A DNA stretch of 64,000 bases from Halomicrobium sp. LC1Hm (GTDB lineage: Archaea > Halobacteriota > Halobacteria > Halobacteriales > Haloarculaceae), in contig NZ_CP044129.1 in NCBI RefSeq assembly GCF_009617995.1, forward strand, positions 682,001 to 746,000, written 5' to 3'. Below are positions 32,469 to 40,914 of the stretch, piece after piece. The notes under the pieces are model-generated. The model saw only the letters and a list, made by a program, of their open reading frames with translations. It searched no databases and was not told where the DNA came from. How positions within the stretch are numbered: the stretch's first letter is position 1; each line of letters starts with the position of its first letter. The translations under genes were made by a program, and so were the position numbers.

Positions 32469-32483
32469 GTGAAATATTTTCAC
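32469..32483. promoter_or_regulatory. Palindrome between FilR1-type regulator and EamA exporter
   Basis: GTGAAATATTTTCAC is an inverted repeat with 7-bp arms around a single central T. It lies about 15 bp upstream of the regulator's own TATA-like GGTTTACACC and is a good candidate operator. Confidence 0.45.
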
Positions 32484-32547
32484 GGGGAGGGGGTCGCCGG
32501 TCGGGAGTCGGGCCTTGCACAGCGGCTGCGATTTTCGAACGTAGTTC

Positions 32548-32652
32548 ATGCGTTTGCAGGCCCTCCGTTCGAGTATGACTCGTCTCGACGCACAGCGATA
32601 TCGTATCGGCACCGCCCCAGGCTGGGGACCCGACGGGGTGAGCGGCGAGTGA
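32548..32652 (+). CDS. Short upstream peptide coupled to EamA exporter
   Basis: A 34-codon frame from ATG 32548 (MRLQALRSSMTRLDAQRYR) ends at TGA 32650-32652 and overlaps the GTG start of the exporter (GTGA). Its first codons and flanks closely match those of the small gene at 33949 (both begin with TTCATGCGT and share a CCTCC-TTCG stretch). The match, the overlap and the position suggest a translated leader; a second in-frame ATG is at 32575. No protein family is recognised. Confidence 0.35.
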   Translation: MRLQALRSSMTRLDAQRYRIGTAPGWGPDGVSGE

Positions 32653-33623
32653 ACGGCAGCCGCCGAACGCTCGTGTTGTTCGCGGTCGCGAGCGTCCTCT
32701 TCGGAGGGACGTTCGTCGCCGCGAAGGCGGGACTGGACTACTTCCCGCCCCTGCTGTTCGTCGCCCTGCGCTTCGACGTGGCGTCGGTCGTCCTGATCGG
32801 CTACGCCGTCGCGACGACGCCCCGCGAGGGACTCCTGCCGCGCACTCGCGGCGACGTGCTGGGCATCGTCGCCACCGGGATCTTCGCGATCGGGCTGACC
32901 AACGCGCTCCTGTTCGTCGGCCAGCAGTACGCCACCAGCGCCGTCGGTTCGATCGTCTTCAGCCTGAACCCGATCCTGACGCCGGTGTTCGCGGCAGTCC
33001 TGTTGGCCGACGACCGGCTCTCGGCTCGGGGTAGCGCCGGGATGATCCTCGGCCTGCTCGGTGTCGGACTGGTCGTCAGCCCCGACCCGGCGAACCTCCT
33101 CGCCGGTGGGTTCGGCAAGGCGATCCTCTTCGCCGGTGCGGTCAGTGGCGCGCTGGGCAGCGTGCTCATCCGCTGGGCCGACGGGGATCTGTCAAGCAGC
33201 GTCCGCACTGCCTGGGGACTTCCCCTCGGAGCGGGCCTCACGCACGCCCTGAGCCGTGCTGCCGGCGAATCCGTCGGCGCGATCACCTGGAGCGGCGAGG
33301 CGCTGCTGGCGCTTGGCTACGTCGAGGTCTTCGCCGGTGCGGTCGCCTACATCGCCTACTTCGAACTCCTGGACACGGCCGGGCCGATCCGTGCGAACCT
33401 CGTGTTCTACGTCGTCCCCGTCGTCGCGACGCTGGGCGGGTGGGCACTGCTCGACGAGACGATCGCACCGACCGCCGTCGCCGGCTTCCTGACGATCTTC
33501 GCCGGCTTCGCCGTGCTCGGGAGCGAGTCCGTCGACTCGACGGCGATCCGCCGCCGCGTTCCCGGCCTCCGGGCGAGCGATACCCCGGTCCGAACCGAGC
33601 CCAACGGCTTCGAGTCCGACTGA
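32649..33623 (+). CDS. EamA/DMT-superfamily transporter
   Basis: A 324-residue, ten-helix drug/metabolite transporter with two EamA repeats. The first begins FAVASVLFGGTFVAAKAGLDYFP and shows QYATSAVGSIVFSLNPILTP; the second begins LFAGAVSGALGSVLIRW and ends with GGWALLDETIAPTAVAGF. These proteins usually export amino acids or other metabolites. A GTG start at 32649 overlaps the short upstream peptide. Divergent from a FilR1-type regulator. Its stop TGA leads into a type 2 hairpin repeat. Confidence 0.85.
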   Translation: MNGSRRTLVLFAVASVLFGGTFVAAKAGLDYFPPLLFVALRFDVASVVLIGYAVATTPREGLLPRTRGDVLGIVATGIFAIGLTNALLFVGQQYATSAVGSIVFSLNPILTPVFAAVLLADDRLSARGSAGMILGLLGVGLVVSPDPANLLAGGFGKAILFAGAVSGALGSVLIRWADGDLSSSVRTAWGLPLGAGLTHALSRAAGESVGAITWSGEALLALGYVEVFAGAVAYIAYFELLDTAGPIRANLVFYVVPVVATLGGWALLDETIAPTAVAGFLTIFAGFAVLGSESVDSTAIRRRVPGLRASDTPVRTEPNGFESD

Positions 33624-33704
33624 TACGGACGGTTGTGGATCGCTACGAGATCGACCGCACGGCAGTGTGTGGTCGACTGGGTAAACGTCTACAACCGTCC
33701 GTAT
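33623..33704 (+). repeat. Type 2 hairpin repeat, copy 1 (after EamA exporter)
   Basis: An 82-bp palindrome with outer arms ATACGGACGGTTGT and ACAACCGTCCGTAT, and inner arms TCGACCGCAC/GTGTGGTCGA. It begins on the last A of the exporter stop codon. Related copies are at 43373 and 56848. The 33705-33948 stretch that follows holds no gene that I can support. Confidence 0.8.
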
Positions 33705-33948
33705 GACGGCAGTGGCGCTCGGTCCGTGGACGTTCCCGATCCGCGCGAAGTGTCGGCCATCGCCACGCGCCGCGCGAGTTCGGCGGCGTCGTCCGTCGCC
33801 GTCCGTGCCGTATGGCACCACGATTCTAGCAGACAGCTCAGTTACCTCTTTCGGTACCCGGGAGTGAGTGGACCGGCTGTCCGTGGTTCTCAGACGCGCT
33901 AATTGTAACTGACGTTCACGACAATTATATCAATTTCGCGGAACATTC

Positions 33949-34086
33949 ATGCGTGTACGGCCCCTCCATTCGGCTACGATGAACTGGCAACACCGACGCG
34001 ACCAGCACCGCGCAGCACAGAAAGAGACCGAAACCCGCAGCGGCACCCGATGGACCTTCGTCGCGGCCGCCGTCGGCGCGGCCTGA
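33949..34086 (+). CDS. Small basic protein, 45 aa
   Basis: A 45-codon frame from ATG 33949 (MRVRPLHSATMNWQHRRDQ) to TGA 34084-34086; an internal ATG at 33979 would give 35 residues. A TATA-like AATTATATC lies near 33922-33930. The product has a basic/amphipathic first half and ends in a short hydrophobic AAAVGAA. The start region matches that of the short peptide at 32548, and the stop codon overlaps a type 1 hairpin repeat, as seen for real genes in this window. Function unknown. Confidence 0.4.
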   Translation: MRVRPLHSATMNWQHRRDQHRAAQKETETRSGTRWTFVAAAVGAA

Positions 34087-34165
34087 TACGACCGGCTGTA
34101 CATCTGTGACCGATTTCGCCACCCCGGGGTGGCGAAGCTCGTCACGAAATGATAGCCGGCAGTAT
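34086..34165 (+). repeat. Type 1 hairpin repeat, copy 3
   Basis: Nearly identical to the copy after carA: ATACGACCGGCTGT at the left, TAGCCGGCAGTAT at the right, and inner stem TTCGCCACC/GGTGGCGAA. It begins at the stop of the 45-residue frame and lies 30 bp from the end of the convergent DUF1405 gene. Confidence 0.85.
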
Positions 34166-34194
34166 GAGGACGGCGGCGTTCGCTTCTCGCAGTC

Positions 34195-34971
34195 TCACTC
34201 CGCGACGGCCTCGCGGCGTTTGTGCTTCTCGACCCGCGTCGCCAGTGCGAGGAAGACGGCGACGAACGTCAGCACCACCGCCCAGCCGGCGGCCAGATCG
34301 TGGGCCGGGAGCGTGTGGTCGAACCCGCCGACGACGGACTCGGCTCGCAGCCAGGTGTGGTGTGGCCCGCCCAGGATCGGGACGAAGTAGTCTACCACGT
34401 CGTTGAACCCGTACCAGCCCAGCGCGACGGCGACGGCCGGCACCGAGAACGACGCGTAGCGGTGGATCAGGAAGGCTTCGACGGCCATGGCCAGGTGGCT
34501 CGCGACGAGGAACCAGTAGAGCCACAGCGGGATCCCTGCGGGACCGTTGATCACGAGCTGGACGTAGGGCGTCCACAGCCCGAGCTTCAGGCAGCCGAAG
34601 AACGCCAGCATGTGGAGCCAGTCGGCGTCGTAGTCCAGTCGCCAGGCCACGAGCGAGAGCCCGATGAACATCGTCGCGACGGGCGAGTCGGGGATCAGCG
34701 GGTAGGCCAGCGCCGGTGCAGCGCCGAGCTGTCCCTCGACGAGGGGCGGCGCGAGGTTCAGCGGCCGACCCGCGTAGTACCAGAACCCAAAGAGCGTGCC
34801 GACGAGGTTGACCAGCGCGATCGGCCAGGCCAGTCGCAACCCGACGTCTTCGAGCCAGTCGGGTAGCGGTGCGACGTACCGGGGCAGTCCCTCGGTGTCT
34901 GGCAGCGTCACGCCGAAGTAGTGCCCGACCAGTCGTTCGACCCGCCGCCCGACGCCGTCGTGCCCAGTCAT
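34195..34971 (-). CDS. DUF1405 membrane protein
   Basis: A 258-residue, six- to seven-helix membrane protein of the DUF1405 family. The aromatic-rich segments FGFWYYAGRPLN, GLWTPYVQLVINGP, LYWFLVASHLAMAVEAFLIH and WYGFNDVVDYFVPI are characteristic. Function is unknown. The ATG complementary to 34969-34971 follows a clear intergenic gap. Confidence 0.85.
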   Translation of the reverse strand: MTGHDGVGRRVERLVGHYFGVTLPDTEGLPRYVAPLPDWLEDVGLRLAWPIALVNLVGTLFGFWYYAGRPLNLAPPLVEGQLGAAPALAYPLIPDSPVATMFIGLSLVAWRLDYDADWLHMLAFFGCLKLGLWTPYVQLVINGPAGIPLWLYWFLVASHLAMAVEAFLIHRYASFSVPAVAVALGWYGFNDVVDYFVPILGGPHHTWLRAESVVGGFDHTLPAHDLAAGWAVVLTFVAVFLALATRVEKHKRREAVAE

Positions 34972-35105
34972 GTCAGTGCTCTACGGCGGCCGGAAAATAA
35001 CGGTAGCGGTTGGGTCGGCCACTGTCGGTCACGCGGACGGTCGCCGCGATCGAGCGGCGGCCGTCTCCACCGTGACGACCGACCGGGAAGCAGCGACGTT
35101 CCGTC

Positions 35106-36926
35106 TCAGGAGGTTCGATCCCCGTCGTCCGTCTCGTCGGAGTCCTCGTCGAGGAGATCGTCCAGGTCGTCCGTCCCCGGTCCGTCCGCCGTTTCGTCGT
35201 CGAACTCGACCGTCTCACCGGAGTTCTCGTCGAGGAGATCGTCCAGATCGTCCGTCCCCGTGCCGACATCGGTGTCGAGCAGGTCTGCGAAGTCGGTCGC
35301 CGCTTCGTCCTCGTCCGACGGCGAACTCTGTGCTGTCGCGTCGTCGGTTCCGTCCCCGTCGTCCTCCCGATCTGCTCGCGCGTCTCCCTCGTCTGTCAGC
35401 TCCGATCCGGGGAGGTCGTCGGTGTCGGGAAACGCGGCGGTGTCGGGGATCGCCTCGGTCTCGTCGTCGCCGTCATCGGACGGAGCCGCCGTCGCGTCCT
35501 CGGGGTCGATGCCCGGGAGCTCGTCGCTGTCGGGGAACGCGTCCCCAGAGAGGTCGTCGTCTGCGTCGTCGCCCGGCGCGCCGGCCTCGGTGTCGTCGCC
35601 TACCTCCTCGTCACCGGCGTCCGGTTGCTCGTCGGATGCGTCCGGTCGTCGCTCGCCGTCAGACTGCTCGGGCTGGTGGTCCGCTGATGTGCGGTCACCC
35701 GCCGCGGGTTCAGAGTCGGCTGCGTCCTCGGCGGCCGTCGCCGGCTCGTCGTCCATCTCGTCGGCCGGCTCCGCGACCGTGCCCTCGGGGGCCGCGGTGG
35801 CAGCCTCCAGCTTCCGGAGCGCGTCCGGCGTCGCGATGGCGTAGAGTACGTCGCCAGCCCTGAGAACGCGGTCTCGTGCCGGGAGCGGGACCGGCTGCTC
35901 GTCGTCGCGGGTGACGGCAGCGACGGTGACCGACAGCGAACCCACGGGCGCGCCGTCGATCGAGGACCCCGGCGCGACGGTGACCGTGGCGAGGGTCTCG
36001 TCGGCGGCCCGGAGGAGCGACGCGAACTCCCGGTCTGGCCGGTCCTGGACCGGCAGCGTCACGAGCTTGTACCGGCTCGTGGGGTCGAGCTTGGGCGTGT
36101 CCGCGGCGTCGATGGCGACCGTGACGATCTCGTCGGCGACGCCGCGCAGCTCTCCCGTGAGCACGCGCCGCGGGGGATCGCTCTCCCAGACCTGGACGAG
36201 ATCGCCCGAGCTGGCGGCGTTTGCCGGGTCGGCCCGGATCGCGACGGCGTTGGTGGCCGGCGGGAGCGTCGGGCCGATCCCGGCGGCCCGCGAGCCCAGC
36301 GCGAGGTACTCGATAGCGCCGGTCTCGTCGAACTCCACGTCGACGTGGCCGACGCCGTAGTCGGTCTTCAGCCGCGAGACGAACCGCTCGCGCAGCTCCG
36401 CCTGCGTGAGTCGCCGCGGGAAGAGGAACGTCCGACCGGCCAGCGTCTCGCGGGTCGCGGCCGCGACCGGATCGTAGCCGACCACGTCGTCGATCTCCTC
36501 GGGGATCTCGACGGCGATGACGCGACCGACGGCCTTGACGAGCTGGCTGACCTCACCGTCGATCCCGTTGCCCCCCGTCGCCGCGAACAGATCGATCCCC
36601 AGTACGTCACCGACTCGCATGCCGGCGTACGCGCCGAGGCCGCCGACGAGGAACGTGACGACGTTGAGCAGGGCCGCGAGGGCGTCCGGCTCGGCACCGC
36701 CCGGCACGAGCTGTTGGGCCAGCAGCGAAGTCGCACCGGCGACGGCGGCGACGCCGGAGAGCCCGACCAGCAACGCCAGTCCGGCCGGCACCCGCTCGCG
36801 GACGTACCACCGGTAGAACAGCGCGACCGCCGCCGCGAGGAAGCCGGCGAGCACCGCCGTCCCGGCGATCCGGGCGACCGTGTCGACGAGGGCTCCCGTC
36901 ACGCCGCTTGCGAGCTGGAGAGTCAC
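35106..36926 (-). CDS. TrkA-C domain membrane protein with long acidic tail
   Basis: A 606-residue protein. Three N-terminal helices (up to about 110) are followed by two soluble regions ending in a TrkA-C-like module (VTVAPGSSIDGAPVGSLSVT, LRAGDVLYAIATPDALRKL). The remaining ~200 residues are an Asp/Glu-rich disordered tail that repeats TDDLDDLLDE twice near the end. TrkA-C domains bind cyclic nucleotides or other ligands on K+ channels and transporters. Its start overlaps the stop of the upstream paralogous gene (ATGA). It probably senses or gates K+ flux. Confidence 0.8.
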   Translation of the reverse strand: MTLQLASGVTGALVDTVARIAGTAVLAGFLAAAVALFYRWYVRERVPAGLALLVGLSGVAAVAGATSLLAQQLVPGGAEPDALAALLNVVTFLVGGLGAYAGMRVGDVLGIDLFAATGGNGIDGEVSQLVKAVGRVIAVEIPEEIDDVVGYDPVAAATRETLAGRTFLFPRRLTQAELRERFVSRLKTDYGVGHVDVEFDETGAIEYLALGSRAAGIGPTLPPATNAVAIRADPANAASSGDLVQVWESDPPRRVLTGELRGVADEIVTVAIDAADTPKLDPTSRYKLVTLPVQDRPDREFASLLRAADETLATVTVAPGSSIDGAPVGSLSVTVAAVTRDDEQPVPLPARDRVLRAGDVLYAIATPDALRKLEAATAAPEGTVAEPADEMDDEPATAAEDAADSEPAAGDRTSADHQPEQSDGERRPDASDEQPDAGDEEVGDDTEAGAPGDDADDDLSGDAFPDSDELPGIDPEDATAAPSDDGDDETEAIPDTAAFPDTDDLPGSELTDEGDARADREDDGDGTDDATAQSSPSDEDEAATDFADLLDTDVGTGTDDLDDLLDENSGETVEFDDETADGPGTDDLDDLLDEDSDETDDGDRTS

Positions 36927-38140
36927 GCGACCGCCTCCTCGAAGGCGTCGAGGTCGGACCGCGTCCCGACGACGAACAGCTGTTCACCGGCCACGAGCTC
37001 CGTCGTGTCCTCTGGCGCGATCCGCCAGCCGCCGGGTTTCCTCACGGCGAAGACGGCCACGTCGTAGCGCTCTCGGAGGGCCGCCTCGCCGATCGTCACG
37101 CCGTCGAGTGGCTGGCCGCTGTGTGGTGTCACTCGCCGGAATCGCATGTCCGAACGCCGCAGGAGCGAGACGAGTTCGTACTCCCGACGGGTGCCCCGAG
37201 ACTCGACGACGACCTTCGCCCGGTCGGCACGCAAGAGCGGCTGGGCGTCGGTGCGGCGGACGGCGGCCGTGAGCCGGCCCTCGCCGCCGTCGGTGGTCGG
37301 TGCTTGCACCGGGGCCGGCAGCTCCTCGCCGTCTTCGACCGCCGGTTGCTCCGGGACGGCGACCGATTCGGAACTCCCGGAACGAGCGCTGACGACGGTC
37401 CCGCGGACCTGTGCGTCGGTCGTCAGCAGCGTCACCTCGTCGCCGCGTGCGAGCCCGGTCGGGAGCAGGGCGTCGACCGACACCGCGTGGCGGCCGTCCT
37501 CGATCCGCTTCGAGAGCCCGGAGAAGGGCGGCGCTGCGACGACGGTCGCCCGACCGCGCTCGTCGACGGTGACCGACACGTCGCCGAGGTCGAACTCCGT
37601 CTTGAGCCGCTCGGCCAGCCGCTGTTCGAGTTCGTCGAGCCGGAGGTCGGCGGGAAACGTCCACTCGCCGCCACGGATCTCGGCGCGGAGCGGTTCGGGC
37701 AGGGGCGGGTACCCCTCCATGTCCGCCACCTCGCCGACGACGTGGATCCGGACCTCGCCCGCGCCGCCGACGAAGTCGACCACGTCTTTCGAGAGCGTGC
37801 GATTCCGGAGCGACGTGAGCGTGAGCCGTTTCGGGAACGCCGCACCCATCGAGTCGCCCTTGCTGTGGGCGTACATCGACGCCATGCTGACGACGAGGAT
37901 CGCGACGACGACCCGCTCGGCGTTCGGGCTGGCGGTGATCGACCGGTCGGCCAGTGCGAGCAGCCCGCCGTTGACCCCCGCCAGCGCGATCGCGAGGACG
38001 GCGACGCCGAAGGCTGGGACCGTCACGCCAGCGAAGTAGCGAAACGAGAACGCCATCGCCCACGAGACCAGCGCCGGGATGATCCCGACGAGCAGCCCCA
38101 GATAGATGCCAAGCAGCACTTCGACGGGAAAGGAAGCCAT
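36923..38140 (-). CDS. TrkA-C domain membrane protein
   Basis: A 405-residue protein with three N-terminal helices and a cytoplasmic part ending in a TrkA-C domain (FRRVTPHSGQPLDGVTIGE, AGEQLFVVGTRSDLDAFEE). The layout matches the gene downstream (36-38% of the length aside from the tail), and the two are translationally coupled. It is divergent from the K+ channel gene at 38230, so the three probably form one functional group in potassium handling, central to salt-in osmotic adaptation. Confidence 0.82.
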   Translation of the reverse strand: MASFPVEVLLGIYLGLLVGIIPALVSWAMAFSFRYFAGVTVPAFGVAVLAIALAGVNGGLLALADRSITASPNAERVVVAILVVSMASMYAHSKGDSMGAAFPKRLTLTSLRNRTLSKDVVDFVGGAGEVRIHVVGEVADMEGYPPLPEPLRAEIRGGEWTFPADLRLDELEQRLAERLKTEFDLGDVSVTVDERGRATVVAAPPFSGLSKRIEDGRHAVSVDALLPTGLARGDEVTLLTTDAQVRGTVVSARSGSSESVAVPEQPAVEDGEELPAPVQAPTTDGGEGRLTAAVRRTDAQPLLRADRAKVVVESRGTRREYELVSLLRRSDMRFRRVTPHSGQPLDGVTIGEAALRERYDVAVFAVRKPGGWRIAPEDTTELVAGEQLFVVGTRSDLDAFEEAVA

Positions 38141-38229
38141 GTCACAGCCCTGTCGCTCCTGTTCTATAGTCGTATCGGCGGGGACGGAGAGAAGACAAGC
38201 TTTACTCGCGCCGACGCGAGCAACGTGGT

Positions 38230-39417
38230 ATGGACGACGTTCGCGACGTGTTCGGCGTGCGCGCGGTCCTGCTGTTGCCGACGCTCGTCGCCGCGCTCTC
38301 GTTCGTGACGGGGGTGGCGAACATCAGCGCACGGCGTCCCTCGGGGCCCCTCGCCGAGCATCTCCCGACGGTCGTGAGCCAGACGGTCGGATTCACCGGC
38401 GCGCTCACGGGCTTTCTGCTCCTCTTTGCCGTCACCGGCCTGCGGCGACGGTATCGTGCGGGCTGGTACGCGACGGTCCTGTTGTTGCCGCTGTCGGCCG
38501 TCCAGGGGTTGCTACAGGGGGTCGTCGATCTGCCGTACCTGGGGGCCGATTTGCCGGTCTCGCTCCCGCTGGTCCTCCTCTCGATCCTCGCGCTGCCGGC
38601 AGTACTGATCAACCGACGGCTGTTCGACCGGTCGCTCGACGTCTCGACGACCCAGCAGGCCGCGATCGCGGCACTAATCGGCGGGCAAGTGTACATCACC
38701 GCCGGCACGTACGCGCTGCGCGAGCAGTTCGGCGGCGTCTCGACGCTGACGGACGCACTGTACTTCGCTATCGTCACTTCGAGTACCGTCGGCTACGGCG
38801 ACATCTCTCCCGATCCCCAGTCTCAGGCCGCGAAGCTGTTCACCATGTCGGTGGTCGTGCTCGGCACGTCCAGTTTCGCGCTGGCGCTGGGGTCGGTGCT
38901 GGGGCCGGCGATCCAGAGCCGCATCACGAAGGCACTCGGAACCATGACCGAATCACAACTCGACTTGCTCGAAGACCACGTACTGGTCCTCGGCTACGGC
39001 GACCTGAGCGAACCGATCCTCGACGAACTGTCCGGTGCGGTCGAGTTCGTGGTCGTAACGAGCGACCCGGACGACGCCGCGACGCTCCAACACCGGGACA
39101 TCCCGGTGTTGACGGCCGATCCCAGCGACGAGGAGCCGCTGCATCGGGCCGGTATCGAACGCGCCCAGGCGGTGATGGCGGCGACCAACGACGACGCACA
39201 GGACGCGCTGGCGATCCTGACGGCCAGACAGCTCAACCCCAGTGTCCGGATCGTCGCCGCCGCGACCGACCGCGAGAACGTCGCGAAGCTCAAGCGAGCG
39301 GGCGCGGACGTGGTGATCAGCCCCGCAGCCATCGGCGGTCACCTGCTGGTCGAGTCGGCGCTCGGTGACGAAGACTCCGAGTCACTCGCGGACCGGATAC
39401 TCGACGACGAACTCTAG
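38230..39417 (+). CDS. Potassium channel with RCK (TrkA-N) domain
   Basis: A 395-residue channel. Several N-terminal helices precede a two-helix pore with selectivity filter TVGYGD (about 186-191), and a cytoplasmic RCK domain begins DHVLVLGYGDLSEPILDEL. The later segment RIVAAATDRENVAKLKRAGAD is typical of TrkA-N/RCK. The Rossmann GxGxxx is slightly altered (GYGDLS), so nucleotide type is uncertain. It is convergent with the HPP/UspA gene, overlapping its stop by 4 bp. Confidence 0.9.
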   Translation: MDDVRDVFGVRAVLLLPTLVAALSFVTGVANISARRPSGPLAEHLPTVVSQTVGFTGALTGFLLLFAVTGLRRRYRAGWYATVLLLPLSAVQGLLQGVVDLPYLGADLPVSLPLVLLSILALPAVLINRRLFDRSLDVSTTQQAAIAALIGGQVYITAGTYALREQFGGVSTLTDALYFAIVTSSTVGYGDISPDPQSQAAKLFTMSVVVLGTSSFALALGSVLGPAIQSRITKALGTMTESQLDLLEDHVLVLGYGDLSEPILDELSGAVEFVVVTSDPDDAATLQHRDIPVLTADPSDEEPLHRAGIERAQAVMAATNDDAQDALAILTARQLNPSVRIVAAATDRENVAKLKRAGADVVISPAAIGGHLLVESALGDEDSESLADRILDDEL

Positions 39418-40877
39418 CCGCGGTCCACGATGGCCACGTCGGTGTCCATCTCGGCGATGCTCTCGAAGGTCGGCGGCGCGACGAATCGAGAGGCTGCGCT
39501 TCGGTCGCGGCTGGCACCGATGAGGACGAGGTCGTAGGCGGGTGCCGTCCGGCGCAGGAAGGGGACGATCTCCTGTCTGGCGACGCGCGTCTCGATGGGT
39601 GTAGCGAACCCGTTCGCGAGGTTCGACAGCATCGACTCGGCGCGTCGCCGGTTGTCCGACGGACCGATACAGGTACAGACGGCGACCTCGCCCGTGGCCC
39701 CGGTGAGCCGGAGCGCGAAGTCGATCATGCTGTGGGCCACGTCGCTGGCCCGCCGGACGGGGACCAGTGCCCGCTCCCACTGGGTCGCGCCGTCGACCGA
39801 GCGGTGGACCAGCACGTCCACGTCGCTCCGGAACAGTTCGTGGACGAACGGGGCGAGCCGACCGCGGTGCTTGGCGTAGGGAGCGGCGACGAGATCGCAG
39901 TTCGTCTCGGTCGCCGTCGCGAGGATCGTCCGACCCAGCGACCCGGTCTCGACGGCGACGACGACCTCACAGGGGACACCGGCGGCCGTCTCGATGCGGT
40001 GGGCCCGCGTCTCCAGTCGGCCGACCGTGTCGGCGACGGCCGACCGGTCGACGGCGTCCCACAACGCCTCTTCGGAGTCCGACCCAGCGGCGGCCGAGTC
40101 TCCGGCCTCGTGTTCGTCCAGCAGGTCCCGCTCGGCGCGTGCCAGTCGTTCGTCGTCGACCACGTCGAGCAACACCACCTTGCCCGCGTCGTGCGCGCTG
40201 GCGATCTCGCCGCCCAGCATCGCCGTCGCGTCCGCCTGCTCGCCGTACATCGGGACGAGGACGTGATCGTCGCCCTTGACCGACTGGTACAGCACCGTCG
40301 CGCGCTGTTCGTAGAACTCCCGCCGCCAGACGACGAAGACGCTCGCGACGAGCAGGCTCGCGACGAAGACGCTCCCGAGGAAGGCCGGTTGCTGGCCCGA
40401 GGGGACGAGCAACCCAAGCAGCGCCGTCGAGTACGCCGCCGGCTCTTCGAGGCCGATCGACCACGTGGCCGCACCGACGAGCAACACGGCCAGGGCGGCG
40501 GAGACGGCCGTCACCTCCAGTGTCGCCGCCGCACCGACGACCCGGTTCGAGACGGCCAGGCCGGCCCAGCCACAGCCCGCGCCGATCGTCAGCCCGCCGA
40601 CGAACTGCGCGGGGTTCGCGTACTCGCCGTCCGGGTTGGCAAAGAGCGTGTACGCACCGGAGGCCAGCGGCGGGAACAGCAGGAAAGAGAGCGCTTCGAG
40701 CGTGTTCGAGAGGTAGGTGACCAGCCCGATCGACAGCGGGACGAAGACCAGCACGGAGAGGTGGACGATCGTCGACGTCCGCTCCAGCCAGGCGCGAAAC
40801 TCGTGGCGCTCGCGGCGCTGGAGCCCGCGGACCCGCTCGACGGTCGTCCGAATCGCCCGCCCGAGGCGGTCGCGCAT
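39414..40877 (-). CDS. HPP-family membrane protein with UspA domains
   Basis: A 487-residue protein. The N-terminal ~190 residues form an HPP-type four- or five-helix domain (LLFPPLASGAYTLFANPDGE, FVGGLTIGAGCGWAGLAV). Two universal-stress (UspA) domains follow: DDHVLVPMYGEQADATAML and ERALVPVRRASDVAHSMI, with the end segment TAPAYDLVLIGASRDRSA. HPP/UspA fusions are known in haloarchaea; a role in transport under stress is likely but unproven. The ATG complementary to 40875-40877 is used; a GTG three codons upstream is possible. Confidence 0.85.
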   Translation of the reverse strand: MRDRLGRAIRTTVERVRGLQRRERHEFRAWLERTSTIVHLSVLVFVPLSIGLVTYLSNTLEALSFLLFPPLASGAYTLFANPDGEYANPAQFVGGLTIGAGCGWAGLAVSNRVVGAAATLEVTAVSAALAVLLVGAATWSIGLEEPAAYSTALLGLLVPSGQQPAFLGSVFVASLLVASVFVVWRREFYEQRATVLYQSVKGDDHVLVPMYGEQADATAMLGGEIASAHDAGKVVLLDVVDDERLARAERDLLDEHEAGDSAAAGSDSEEALWDAVDRSAVADTVGRLETRAHRIETAAGVPCEVVVAVETGSLGRTILATATETNCDLVAAPYAKHRGRLAPFVHELFRSDVDVLVHRSVDGATQWERALVPVRRASDVAHSMIDFALRLTGATGEVAVCTCIGPSDNRRRAESMLSNLANGFATPIETRVARQEIVPFLRRTAPAYDLVLIGASRDRSAASRFVAPPTFESIAEMDTDVAIVDRG

Positions 40878-40914
40878 ACCGGTCACTGCCGCGCCGCCGA
40901 CATGAGCGTGTCGG

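Noticed and set aside
33705-33948. Minus-strand frame with ATDDAAELARRVAMADT
   Set aside because: Short, no start codon in a good position and closed by a stop within the type 2 repeat; too weak to list.
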